Shown here: positions 16,146 to 28,800 of the stretch, in pieces
Layout: the number at the start of each line of letters is the position of its first letter
Numbering within the stretch: the stretch's first letter is position 1
NCBI GenBank assembly: GCA_022496805.1
Contig: CM040090.1
Coordinates: 15,928,001 to 15,992,000, forward strand
Direction: 5' to 3'
Length of the DNA stretch: 64,000 nt
Source: Pohlia nutans
Lineage: Eukaryota > Streptophyta > Bryopsida > Bryales > Mniaceae
Translations under genes and position numbers: made by a program
Notes under the pieces: generated by a model
Told to the model about the DNA's origin: nothing
Databases searched by the model: none
Seen by the model: the letters and a program-made list of their open reading frames with translations, nothing else

Positions 16146-16815
16146 TGTGGATGGGGGTATTGAAAGAGCCTCTTCAGCGTGGAGCTCACTTCCCCAACAA
16201 GTTTTTAAGGTGAGCTCACTTCCCCTACAATTTTTGAAGGTGTGTATTCACTTACCTTTTAAATTTTTATAGTGTTAGTTAGTAAGGTAGGGTTTTAGTT
16301 GGTGTATAGTACATTAATTTCTTAGTATTTTAATTTCTTTTGTGCATTGGTTGATGAGGTGGGTGTTTGGTGTTGATAAAAGGTCTAAGTTTTCTGTATT
16401 TAGGTTGTTGTGAATGGCAAAGGAGGTTTAGGGTTTACAAGTTTGTTCTAAAGGTTTAGGGTATTATAAGATTGTAGGTTTGTTGGAGTGCAAAAAATTT
16501 CCAAGTTTGTATGTTTGTTGTGAAGAGCAAATAACATATTAACAAATTTTCTTGTTTGTTTAGGGTTTGTACGAGATTCATAAACTTCAACCAGTATGGC
16601 CCCCAAGCGGAAGAGAAGTGAGTATGAAAAAGAGAGGAGAAGGGAGGATGCCGCCAATGAGACCAAGAAAAATGCCCCTAAACCACTTCTATTGACTTCC
16701 AACTCCACCGTACGACTCTCACTAAACAAAACATTTCTACCAAAGAGTTGTGAAACCCTAAACCCTCAAACACTTGAAGCCCCATCCATATTTCCACATT
16801 ATGGATGGGGTGTAC

Positions 16816-17096
16816 TAAAGTAGGAGGCTCTAAACCCACCCCTTTAACAATTGTGGCATTATGAAGACACATGGAGAACTAAACATGATTTTTCACTAGA
16901 AGAGAAATCCAAGCAAAGACCAACATACTTTGAATCAAAAAATGTGGATGTTCTTAAAATTAGTTATGAATATTTAAAGTTGAAATGACATGGGTTCTAA
17001 AGTGGCCCTCTCCACGATGAGTACATTTAAATTTCAAAATGTTTGTCCTTGGTAGAGTGCGGGTGTAGAACCGGGGTTTTAGAGCCCTCTACCTTA
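16816..17096. mobile_element. MITE with TAAGGTAG ends, nested in the hAT element
   Basis: It runs TAAAGTAGGAGGCTCTAAAC to TTAGAGCCCTCTACCTTA. In reverse it aligns over its length with 43983-44287, sharing the TTTGATTCAAAGTATGTTGG, CATGTCATTTCAACTTTA and GGTAGAGTGTGGG regions. Non-coding. Confidence 0.8.
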
Positions 17097-17766
17097 AATT
17101 GTTAACCCTTTGTCGCTCCTGCGTCCAGTATCTGGACGACGAACAAATTCAATTTGTTCGATTCTCATCCGAATTGGACAATTTTCATCCACAAAATTTC
17201 TCGTGGTTCTTGTGCAAGTTTACTATTTGTTGTACGGTTTGGATTTTTAAAACAGGGTATTATGATTTTTGGAAAAATCACACAATTGGTTTATGTCAAG
17301 TTTCATTCTTAGTTCAAAAAGTGAGACCTAAAACATGATTTTCCAAAATAAGTAGAATCAAATAATGGAAACCATAGCATCTTAGAGAGCACGTTATTCC
17401 AATTTCATTACAATATTTTAAATTTTTATTGTGTCAATGTGGGATTTTTAATTGCATTTCAAGAGAAAAACTTGTTGGGGAACATATACTCCCATCTACT
17501 TGTTGAGAAAGTGGATGGTGCGCCCTGGCGTGCACGCCCTGGAGTGCCTCGACCACCAAGGCTGATTTTTCACAAAGTTCTAGCCCGTCACGTCCAAAAA
17601 CCTTGAATTGAAAGGCAAAAAAAATTGCAACCCGTCCCAAAACCGGTGATTTTAAAATCAACCCGCCCATGGAAAGGTTGAAAAAAAAACAACCCGTCCC
17701 AAAACCGGTTGCAAATTGAAAATACCCGTCCCGTAATGTTTAGAAATAAATAAATAAAGTGACCAT

Positions 17767-18558
17767 GTGGATATTACTCAAATTGGAGGTCATTTAAACA
17801 TTTGTATCACAGTATTAAGTAGACGTTTTCTAGTAGCTAGAGGTGCAGCATTTGGAAGAGGTTCAACGGTATCGTGGCCATTTTTGGAGACATGTGTTAC
17901 TTCTATGGAGATGGCATATCCAGTTGCAGATGGTGGCCAAAAAACCTATCCAATGCATTTAGGGAGTGTTACACAGCGAGCTGGTACAATTGAGGAATGC
18001 AAACTCATTGGGGCAGAGTATGTGCAGAGGGTGGTGGATGCACTGAATAACAAGTTTCTAGACTTAGGCATCTTCAATGCATGCAAGCTCTCTAGTCCCA
18101 ATCTCTACCGTGCAAATGGTGATGAGAGAACTCGTATTACTGAAGAGTCGTCGGAGAAGTTGTTTGTGAAATTCCAGATTTCTGAAGAAGAACAAGATCA
18201 ATGTCAAGGTGAGTGCTTGGAGATGGTGGAAACCATGAGGGAAATGATCTCAAACAAGTCTTTATTTGAAGCTTGGGAGTTTGCAGGCACCACTCCAGAG
18301 TGGTTTATCAATTGGTCTGGTTTGAGTAACTTGTGGAGGAGAATTATGGTGATTCCTGTGAGCACTGCAATATGTGAGAGGGGTTTATCTAAACGAAACC
18401 TCATTAAAAGTCATCTACGTACTAGCTTGAAGTTGGAGACTTTAGATGCTTTGATGCGCATTTCATGTGCAAATATTCCAGTTGAAAACATCAATTGGAA
18501 TGCAGTGATGCTTGTTTGGAGAAACATGAAGGATAGGAGAATTCATCCACTTTTTTGA
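17767..18558 (+). pseudogene. hAT transposase, C-terminal fragment
   Basis: The open frame of about 263 codons has no ATG at its upstream edge; it opens at GTG, and the first Met lies within the frame. The N-terminal zinc finger (BED) and first catalytic part are missing. The C-terminal part is diagnostic: LWRRIMVIPVSTAICERGLS, then KRNLIKSHLRTSLKLETLDA, is the hAT dimerisation domain (family pattern IPVSTA-CERSFS...N-IK...LR--L--E-L--L). An RGAAFGRGS segment precedes it. The frame is intact to TGA at 18556, so decay is by loss of the 5' part rather than by stops. It is not expected to be functional. Confidence 0.85.
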
Positions 18559-19436
18559 AGGGTAAGTTCTTTTTTTTTGTATAAAATTTTGAACATGCTT
18601 ATATAAAATATTAATTATTCAATTTCTAAGTGTACCTTCAATCATAATCTTTGACATTGTGTTACAAAGGTTCTAAATATTGTAGTTGATGAATCATTGT
18701 GTGCAAGTGAATTGAGCTCTTGAAGATTGGTATTTTGATTAGGTATTAGTGGTTTGACTCCATTATGCTTACATTCACATGTCATATATGACATAATGTA
18801 ATTGATATTTGCACCATTTATTTTTTTGGGAAATTTTACATTAAAATAAATAAATTTTAGAACCCGTCCAAAGTGAATTTAACCCGTCTAAAAATCGGTT
18901 CAATTTTTTAGGATCCGTCCACTGGAAATGTTTTTTTTTCTGAACATGTCCCTGGACATGTTAGGGACCTTGTGAAAAATCACCACTGTCGACCACCATC
19001 CAACAAGTGGATGGCACAATCCGTCTGCCCGTGCATGTCCCCGGTTCCCAACGCAATGGAACGCGCGATGACGAAGGGGAACGCTGACGGGGCAGCCCAC
19101 GAAGGGGAACGCTGACTCCGCACTACGTTGGGTTCCCAAAGAAGGGGAACGCGCAGCCCCTGCTGACGGGGCAGCCGGCCCCCGGCCCGCCATGCACCGG
19201 CCCCGTCCCTACGGGCCAGGCAGGGAGCCGGCCTCGTCCCTGTCCGGGCAGGCAGCGGGCCGCCCACCCTGCCCCGCCTGTCGGGCAGGCAGGCGCCCTC
19301 CCTCCCCGAGTGGGAGTTAGGGACGAGGGTCGCCGGTGTGCCCACGCCAATGCGCGCAATTACTGTGGGTCCGTATCTGTGGGATGAACCTTTTGTGATT
19401 ATTTTTTTCAATTTTCACAAGTAGCCAACTTTTTTA

Positions 19437-19730
19437 ATGATACTTGGGTGATACTTGGGGGTGATACCTGGGTGATACTTGGGGGTGATACCTGGGTGAT
19501 ACTTGGGGTGATGACTAGGTGATACTTGGGGTGATGACTGGGTGATACTTGGGGTGATGACTGGGTGATACTTGGGTGATACTTGGGTGATAACTGGGGT
19601 GATATTTGGGTGATACTGGGGGATATTGGGGGGGATATTGGGGGGATACTGGTGCAATACTTGGGCGATACTTGGGCGATACTTGGGCGATACTTGGGGG
19701 ATAGTTGGGTGATAGTTGGTGCTACCTTGA
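19437..19730. repeat. Minisatellite of GGTGATACTTGG units
   Basis: More than fifteen variants of GGTGATACTTGGG, mixed with GATGACTGGGT and GGGATATTGG forms, run in tandem. Unit length varies around 9-20 bp. It begins about 100 bp outside the right end of the hAT element. The antisense Pro/Tyr-rich frame is a by-product. Confidence 0.9.
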
Positions 19731-20233
19731 TGATATCTGAGTAAAATCTAGGCTGCTCACTTGACTTTTTCCTAAGTATTTGGCTACTACCAATATTCTT
19801 TTCATATTTTCAAAAATCCTTCATTGAAATTAGCACTATATTTTAAGTGTAGCAATTGGGCTTTTTCATATTGGTACCAATAGGGGTGTTGGAGAAACCA
19901 AAGCTTTTGGGTTCTCTTTAAAAAAAAACTCTCTTTGTTGAAATTATGAATACTAATAATAACATTCTAAGCCATTTAGGCCATTTTTTAAATCATTTTT
20001 TTTTCTCAAAATCAAAGATCAAGATTTTATTTTTTTTGACGGTGAACCTTAAATTTCAAAATATAATGAATCTTTGATCACGGGTTGGTAATGTGGCGAC
20101 CCTACTATGGTTCTACAGTATTAAGAAATATTTGTAGTGCCAAAATGAAAATGTCCACAAGTAACAATTATTTGGCACATTGATAGTGAACCAACTTTTA
20201 TCCTATCTACATAGTAGGTTCAACACATGCCCA

Positions 20234-21044
20234 TTAACCCTTTAGTGCCCAGGGTACTGTAGCTCAGAGCCTTGGATTTCAGTAGATTTTTCCACTGTGG
20301 TTGAGACTACCAAAAATAGAATGGGTTAAATTAGAAAGTAACCGTACAATTCTATTCTCAACTCAAGACCACATATTTTATCAAAATTTGAGAATCATCT
20401 GATGGTGGGATCGGAAGATTATAGTATGTATTTAAACTGTATAATGCACGCTCAAAAACGAGATTTTGGGAGGTGTGTGACTTCAAAGTTAAATAGAATT
20501 TGAGGTAAATTTTCAAAAATAAAAGCAAAAAAGTTCAGCTATGCCCTATGGCAACACCTCTCCGTTGCAATCTTTCATATAAAAAATAAACTCACACATA
20601 ATTATTGTGAGATTTATAAGTGAAAGTGACTTGTCCATGTACGGTTTAGGACAAAATTTTATATGTTGAAAATTGACAGGAGTGGGTACATTAGTCAAGA
20701 TCGGATTACACACACTAATAGAAGATGAAGAAGAGAACACAATCCAAAAAAATAAAACAAGCTAACAAACTTCCAAACACAAGAAATACTACACAATACA
20801 TATGTTGTATTTGTAAATATTTACTGTATTTTCAAGTATTTGCAGTATTTTCGCATTCTGTTGATAGGTATTTTGATAGTTGTACGATTCCAAATTGAGA
20901 ATTTCTTTTTCTGGAAGGTGCGTAATGTATGTGGGCAAATCTAAACTTCAAAACTGAAGTTCCAATTCTTCACGGATTCTCTGCTATTTGCATTTTGGAC
21001 GTTGTAGTGACCATAATGTGGTCAGCTGGGCACTAAAGGGTTAA
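20234..21044. mobile_element. TTAA-type element, 811 bp
   Basis: The left end TTAACCCTTTAGTGCCCAG and right end TGGGCACTAAAGGGTTAA give inverted repeats of at least 13 bp inside TTAA. The interior has no transposase. It is a large, divergent member of the TTAA-CCC family. Confidence 0.85.
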
Positions 21045-21207
21045 ATGAGTTAATTTTAACAAATGCCATATTTTAGGACTATTTCCGAGATTCTCCTATT
21101 TCACCACATAAAAGTTTTTTTCCATGACAAATAATATCCCACAATTTTTTTTGTTTCTAGTTTTACTATTTATTATTTATATTTATTAATATATATTATA
21201 TATATAT

Positions 21208-21660
21208 TTTTTATCCTACTCTTGGGGTAATGCAATACTCTACAGTCAGTTTCGACACAAAATAATTACTTTTACCAAAAATCCACGTGTTACATTGTCA
21301 TTGATTATGGATGATGTATTTTATTCATTTATTTTTATTTTAGAAATTAAATTTTTTTATCCTACTCTTGGATAATGTGATACTCTACAGTCAGTTCCGA
21401 CACAAAATGATTACTTTTATGAAAATCCACGTGTCACATTGTGATTGATTATGGATGATGTAGACCTTTCAAAATCTGACGTGGAAATTCAAATCTGAAG
21501 CCATGCTGTCCGACCTGCTCTTGGTCTCCTAAAATCCTGTATGGTCAGTTTGAAAAAAAACATTTTCCCAAAATTCCACGTGTCGCCTTGTGATTGGTTT
21601 ACGATGACGTGGACCCTTCCAAATCTGACGTGGAAATTCAGTTCCTACGCCACGCTGTCT
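21208..21660. repeat. Three diverged tandem copies of a 150-bp unit
   Basis: The block TATCCTACTCTTGG...CTACAGTCAGTT...AATCCACGTGT...TTGTGATTGATTATGGATGA recurs from about 21211, 21358 and 21515, the last strongly diverged. CCACGTGT (a G-box-like core) is kept in each copy. The function, if any, is unknown; the array lies about 1.3 kb upstream of the two-pore channel start. Confidence 0.75.
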
Positions 21661-22883
21661 GAACGGGACGGTAACTGACACTCTGCCACGGGTATGGGAA
21701 GAAGCTCCACGAGAAAAACAAAGGGCCCAGCCGCCAGGCAGGGATTGATGGACCTCCCAATGGATCGCAGAATTCTGGCAACGACCACAATTGCGCACCC
21801 TCCATGTGACCAAATTCCTTTCAATTCTATCCCTGCCTTTTAGAAATGCGACTTCCCGCAATCGCCGCCTGGATTGCAGTGCCAGGTGCGATCCCCACAG
21901 CATTTTCAAAACCTTTTTTTTTTATTGCGCTTTTTACCGGTAATTTTGGTCACGTAACAACTAACAAAGTTCGTCGGTTGCCTGGGAGCCGTGCAACAAC
22001 ACAATTGAAACCCGCTCACTGACGATGACGGCAATTTTTTTGACTCTTGCAGGAGCCAAAAATCATCACGACCTGTTGCGTGAACTTGAGGTCGCGGTTT
22101 CATCATGGCACGCACGACGAGGCGTCGCGATTTTATCGTTTGAAACACTCACGCGCCGCCCAGGGTTTCATCACTTTACTCCTCGAGCGTTTCGGATTCT
22201 TGTGGCAGAGCATTATTTTCCATGCTAGGGTTTCGACGCTTTATAGTGAGTGGTGAGTTAGGGTTTTGAATTAATTTAATTGATTCTTTTGAGAAATTGT
22301 AGCTACTAGGATCTGCTGGTTGTTAGTACGAGGTTTTGTGTGTGCTGGAGATTTTGGATTCGACAAAATTTATTGTGATCGTTCTTTTGTGATTCCCAGT
22401 TTGGAACCTTTTCCAATCTTCATCTGTGTATTTACAGGTTAAGAACACAATCTGATAAAAATTGCCAAGAACGCAATCTATATCAACGAAGCTCAAAATT
22501 TTTGTTCTGAGAATGGAATGTTCACGTTCTTGTGCAACACAGTTTTTGGAGCGAGGATCGGATCGCGTGGTGGAAACTTTTCTGGCGGACTGGATTAACG
22601 AAACGGACGTGATTGTTCTTCGATGTGAAATGGAAAAATTGGTAAAAGGATGATGATCTCTTGATGGCGATTGCTTCTTAGAAATGGACGGGATTGCTTT
22701 TGATCATGAGGACACGATCTTTATGGAGCCCATAGCCTATGTGGATTGATCCTGATCGAAAGTGATATAGTAAGCATGTGACTGGGAAGGATGTCCTCGT
22801 ACTTCATAGAGTGAGAATTATGACATTAGGTAGCAAACGTTGTTAGAAAGTTAAATCAGTGCAATAGAAAGAAAGGCCTCAAG
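21661..22883. other. Upstream region and probable 5' UTR of the two-pore channel gene
   Basis: No separate gene is recognised. Base composition rises near 21660-22200, and GTGAGTGGTGAGTTAGGG follows near 22246, the look of a plant leader with a first intron. A possible acceptor (TTTACAGG, near 22438) would begin a second leader exon. Short ATG frames at 22025 and 22462 have no known domains. Confidence 0.4.
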
Positions 22884-25800
22884 ATGAGGAAGAAGGTCAG
22901 AAAGAAGACCCCTCTCCCTGAGATACAGGAGGACGGGCTTCTCACACCTCTTCGGAGAGGGCAATCGGCGTATGTTCAATCGAGCAGTATGGAGATTAGA
23001 CGGTTCACCGACTTGGAGTATGGACCGCAAAGTGAGTCCTCCTTAACTTCGCATGTGGAGATGGCAGCCGCTCTGGTTGATCAGGTAGTTTATCATTCTC
23101 TGCACATTGTCCCAGCTTATCTGTTGCTGTTACATGGCTTTCCTTATTCCCACACCCAAAATCTCTTTTAAACTTCATTTTAAGTATGATTCTCTTTTCA
23201 ATTTACATTGGTTTATCCTAAAGAAGTAAAGATGCTTTAATATGTTGGTTTTGGCATTTAACCCCTAAACGTTTGAACGTGCCTTTGCGGCCAATAGAAT
23301 ATGTTGTATTTTTATTGTATTTGGAATGAATCCACACCTCTAAAGGGTTTGAGGTCAAAAGAGAAGTTGAAATTTAGATCAATGCGGTTCTAACGAGATA
23401 CTAAGATCCGAATTTAGATTTTCTTGTTGGTAGAAAATTCCAATTATATGACAGCGTATATACTATACCCATGGGACGTTTAGGGGTTAAAAAACCCATT
23501 TGGTTCATTGGAGGAGAAGTTATGAGCAAGATTTAGTCCATAAAAAAAGTAAGCCCATGGGGCTTAGTATGTTCTTTAGCACCTGTGTGTGTCATATGTA
23601 GGAGTGTGATTTTTGGGAGATCACTATATAGTTGTGGCTGCAAGAGTTAACTTTGTTGAAATCAAATTATATATTAGTGTGTATGAATTTCTTTTGCAAT
23701 TTCAAAGTGGGAGGTTGTAGATCACTATTGAAAGGACAGTTTACAAAAGGGATTGTGTTCCATTCAAAGATCAATGTCCAAAGACATTTAGCCAAGGCAT
23801 TCTTACACCTCTTGCTAATAAGTCCAACCAAGTGTATGAAAAGATGGGTTGTTGATCAGTGTAGTACATGGGATTAAGGCTCTGACGGTTTTAGAGCCAA
23901 GTTCCATGGACTTAAGAAGTTGCCCATGGAAGTAGGCAAGAGGAGGGGAAAAGTGGAACTTGGGTTTGTCTTATACCTGGCCATGAAGTTTTGCATGTTC
24001 CATGGACTTGTTTGAGGTGAGGCAAAACATGAACAAATTTGATAGGTTAGGGAGAAGTTGCCATGATGTCTTGGACTTGAAACCCTCCATACTTCATGAC
24101 AATTTCTCCACCACCTTTTTCTCAAAAGCTCACTTGAAATGAAATGTGGAACTTGGTCCCCCAAAGTCCTTAAAAACTTGTCTCTTAGGGAGATACTTCA
24201 CCCATGGAACTAGACTTTTAGTATCCTCTACGTTAGTTGAAGTTTTATGAATATTGATGAGCATACTGATTCGGACTTGGAGCTATTATTGAGACTCTCT
24301 AGAATCTTGTATTTTTTTGGTTCTTTATCCCCAATCTTGCTTCGTCTGTGATTTCTGGGTGTCGGTGACATTGGATACCGTGCTTGAAGTATCGGAGTAG
24401 CTATCATAAGAATCAGTTTCTGATGGTCGATGTGTGTTGCAGGCCATGCTGGGCAGGTGGATGCCATTGGCTGTGGTATATCACAAGGATTATGAAAGTG
24501 CCAAGAGAACTTTTCTGATCTACCACCAATTATCTTTTGCAAGAGGTTTCATATATTTGTTGTTGATGGTCTTACCATTTTTCGAGGTTAGTGATACTGC
24601 CTTTAATGAAGCTGAACCTCGTGTTTTTTAATAATATGTTTTTTTTGCCATTTTCGTTTTCATTTTAAAATTGTTTTTGGTTGAAACAGAGGACACTATT
24701 GATAATATAATTTCCAAGTTGAGGGAGTGCAACTGCATGGTTTCATTGAACTTGTGTTCTACAACAGAATAAGGAAAGATCTTGTTTCTGTTATAAGGTT
24801 TGGAAACGTTTTGTGGTTTGTCAAACAGATGGATGGATATCTTGCTATTTGCCGTTACTCAGAGTTAATTACATCAGAATGTTGAAAGAACTAAATTCAT
24901 GAAATGGCGTATCAACATGTTTCGTTAATGTTTGAGACCAGTCTGAGTAAGTTCTGGTTTGTTCTGTAGATTCCAGCATGGTGCAATGACAATTTGCCAC
25001 ATCCTTGTGGCGACCCAAAAAAGTACCCTTTGAGTGGCTTACCATATATTCAACCGTGGATATCTGGGACTATTCAGGTTCGCATTGCTCTCTTGCTTTG
25101 TATACAAATACGTTCCTCGTTTTGCATGTAGAGGCCATTATGGACAGTTCGCCTTCTTGTGAACCTTGCAATAGTTTTGGAAGCTTTTGTAACCGTGCTG
25201 GTGTTCTCAAAACTTGGCATACATTCACGAGGCAATTACACGTTTACTTACAGATCGATGAAACCATCATTCTAATGCTGCATTCTTCAAAACTTCTGTG
25301 GGATCAAGTTGCAAACCTTGTCTTGTAATTGCAGTTTGATAGCTAATAGTATTGAAATCGATTTTGCAGGGGCTGTGTGTGTTGGTGCTGGTTTACTCTG
25401 TCTGGTTGCAATGGTATTTTCTGAGGGCGCAATTTTGGACCAATCGCGTGGGAGTCTACAAGGTTTCTACTCTTCTAAGCACTTTCATGTCCAACAAAGA
25501 TTAATTTGATAATTGCTGATTAATGCATGTTGGTGTTCTGATCAGAGTGTTTTGTTTGATGGCGTGGAACAGGTGGTGGTTTTGGGTTTGATGGTGGTGT
25601 CTACAGCCGCATCATCTCTTGGACTAACTGTATTGCGTGGAGTCAACATATCGATGTACATACGGCTACTAATTCCCATCGTCTTTAGCAGGTACGTTTT
25701 TTTCTGACCCGAACGAAGTTTGCAGACACTGATATTTTTTATTTTCATTGGTGTTGTGTGTTGAACGAATTTCTTCGTATGTAGAATGTGCAATCTTCAT

Positions 25801-28800
25801 TAATTTCATACTTTTACAATTTCTTGGACCTCTTTGATTTTGTTCTCCCCTGCCCACTGGTTTCAGGTACGCCGTTGACCGTACATCAAAATTTTGTGGC
25901 TTGTGGGGCAAACGTTAGGATGATTTGGTGGATGGAAACTATGTGGCTGACGTGTTATTTCTTCTTTGACGTTGGATTTCTTTGACAACAGGGCCATACG
26001 GGGGTTGCTTCCGGATGACACTGCGGATTGTACACACCTTTCTGGATATTGCGGTATGACTTCAAATCAGTGCTTTTATCTCATTCTGTTTAGCTTGCCC
26101 TGTTTCAGGCTGTTTATCATCACCTGACATGAAGGAATTATATGGTGGCTGAAGTTTTTGGTGCAACTTTTTACGTATCTCTTACAAAAGCTCTTTTGCT
26201 TGTCCTTGTGGGTGTTAGGTGCTGGTGGGGACATTTGTATTAATCTCAGCTTGGCTGGCAACAACAATCTTCTCAGAGGCAGCTGGTGAATTCAAGGACT
26301 TCAGCACATCACTACTCAGTCTTTTTGTGTTGTTGACAACCGCAAACAACCCTGTCGTTTGGGCTTCAACATACAATGCAAACCGTTTTGCATTCTTTTT
26401 CTTTTTCTTCTACATGGTTCTGGGGTTGTACTTCTTGATGAACTTGGCTTTCTCTGTGATCTACAGCAGCTACAAGCAACAGGTATTCTAACCGAGCTAA
26501 CTTGTTTGATTTAATAAAGCGCTTTGTAACTAATTCATCGTTCAAAGTGGGAAATTGCTACGAATGCTTTCAAAGAACAGGGGTTTAGTGAGTGATTCTT
26601 TGTTTTAATGATGCTGCGCTTGGTGGGAAAGGTTACAGAAAGTAAGATAGTTCTTGAATGTAGTAAGATGTCTGATGTGTGACAAAGGGCAATATACAGG
26701 AGTTTAGTAGTGTCATGCTCAGATACATACCTCTGCTTGTCTTCAGATGGCGGTTGAGGTTGCTAAGCGTATAACAGCCCGACAAGGAAATTTGAGGGCA
26801 GCTTTCAGTTTATTAGACACACGCCACCAAGAATGGATCGATGGTGCAACGATGATTGCTCTGTTCCTTGCCATTGGTCGCTACAGGTGAGCTCTTGTGA
26901 TTTTATTCAATTTGTCTTAGACGAGCCCATTATGGTCAACAGTGCCCAAGAGAATTGAATGGTTTCATGTGGTCCTCTGCAAATCATTGGGTAATTAGTA
27001 ATATGCGGTGGTCCTCACTTCCCTTGTGGTATGATACTTTATCATGCCATCATCGATTAAACAATCACCAATTCACCTTTAGCTTGCTTAGATTGTTTTA
27101 ATAATAATAATAATAATAATAATAACAATAGTATTATTATTTTTATTATTAGTGTATCAGTAAATTACTGAAGCAGTAAATGATTTGTTATCTGATATAC
27201 ACTATAGAATCGAGGCACTCTAAACGTTTATCTTGGTTTTTGGGTGGGTTGAAGGCACATACCTGATGTTCGAGCTCGTGCTAGCCGACTTTTCCTTGCT
27301 CTCAACAAACGTGGAGATTTTAAGATCTGGTCTGATGAGTTTGAGGAACTCTGTGATGTTATTGCCAAAGAGGTGGAAAGGCAACCAGACATTGCACGTT
27401 TGAAGAGGCGCCGCAGCAACACCGACCTGCACTTTGTGAAACACCCTTTTTACAACTACGTTGTCTGGGCCTTGACATTGTCTTCACTATCAATTGCTAT
27501 TGCTGCACTGAATGTACGTTACCAAGACGCTCTCACCATTTCTTTGTCTTCATATTTGGGAGGTATTTGTATGCTTGATTCCCTGATGCTACCAACACCT
27601 TTCCTTTGCACCTTACTAATACAAAACTGTCTCTGAAAATTATTAAAGATCATACAGGGCTTCATAGCATTGTACAGTTTGTAAATCCGTTCGAAACGTC
27701 TGATTTACTTCTTCAAATTGGCGCAAAGGTTTAACATGTGCCACCTGGTATGTATTAATGTAGGTGTCAGGACCAGTGCAATCGCTATTGATTAATCTTC
27801 AGTTCCTATTTGGTAAGCAATAGTTCGTGACATCTCCAACAGTGTTTCTTTTGTGAGGATGTGGGGCCTTGTCAAGGTTTGCGAAATGCTAGTTTTTGGC
27901 TCTATCAATATGCATTAATATCTACTCATTCAATCGCCACTGTCACTTCAATCCAGTGAAGCTGAAGGCATTAATATCTACTCATTCAATCGCCACTGTC
28001 ACTTCAATCGAGTGAAGCTGAAGGCCTTCAGTTCAGAGGGTATTCTTGTTCTTACCGTGAAAAACGCTTTGTGCAGGCTGGATTTTTGTTATGGACGGTG
28101 CGCTCAAAATCTGTGTACAAGGTTGGACATCTTATTGGCGGACACACGTTAACCGCTTCGATTTTGTTGTCACAATTGCGATTGTGACTCTCCAAGTGGC
28201 ATCCCTTCACTACGTTGATTCTCGATTCTGGTGAGTGGTTTTCCTTCCACATCCTTCGACCGTACCGTCACGAAATATCTAGAAACTAGCGTTATACAAA
28301 GAGATCAACAGAATGTCCTTTGCTTTGTGGCGCTTCTCACAGTAAGGTTGGATAACCTATTACCACCACGACACCTAAAACCACCAACTTCTACACCTCT
28401 TTCATTTCAGGAAGGAAATGTAGACTTTCATTACATGACTTATGCATGAATTGCTCAAAAGTTAAGTCATGTGCCAACAACTTACATTTCCTCCCTAAAA
28501 TGAAGGAATGGTGTAGAAGTTGGTGGTGGTTTTAGGTGCCTCTACCTTAATACGTTCTTATTGATTGGTGTTGCTGTTGTTCAGGGTGTCTTACCTTGTC
28601 ATTGCCCGGTGTTTACGAATACTTGCACTTATGACCATGATCTCCCGCTGGCGTCTGATGGGCGAAACTTTGGTACACGTGATTCCGGCAACTGCTCCAA
28701 TTTTGGCCCTCCAGTTCCTGGTCTGTTCGCTTTTTGCTCTACTGGGAATGCACCTCTTTGGGGGACTGATGTACAAGGGCAACCCGGCTTTGGAAGGCAC

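Larger units (their letters stand above)
15610..19329. mobile_element. 3.7-kb hAT-type transposon with 8-bp target duplication, 5' of PDS
   Basis: The element begins CCTCGTCCCTAACTCCCACT and ends in the inverse (AGTGGGAGTTAGGGACGAGGG). It is flanked on both sides by TCGCCGGT (15602-15609 and 19330-19337), an exact 8-bp duplication as expected for hAT. The ends are long GC-rich inverted-repeat zones (about 15610-15870 and 19005-19329) sharing CTGCCTGCCCG words and a GTGGATGG...GGCACAAT block. The tips do not match the usual hAT CAGGG, and the left tip has one C fewer than the right. Inside are a broken hAT transposase (17767-18558) and two nested MITEs. It starts 372 bp upstream of the PDS start codon. 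Confidence 0.85.

Noticed and set aside
18900..19411. Antisense 97-143-codon frames
   Set aside because: Same reason: the other GC-rich end of the hAT element.
19415..19657. Tyr/His/Pro-rich repeat protein on the minus strand
   Set aside because: It is only the translation of the GGTGATACTTGG minisatellite.
26076..27444. Minus-strand frames within the two-pore channel gene
   Set aside because: They are antisense to verified exons and have no homology of their own.
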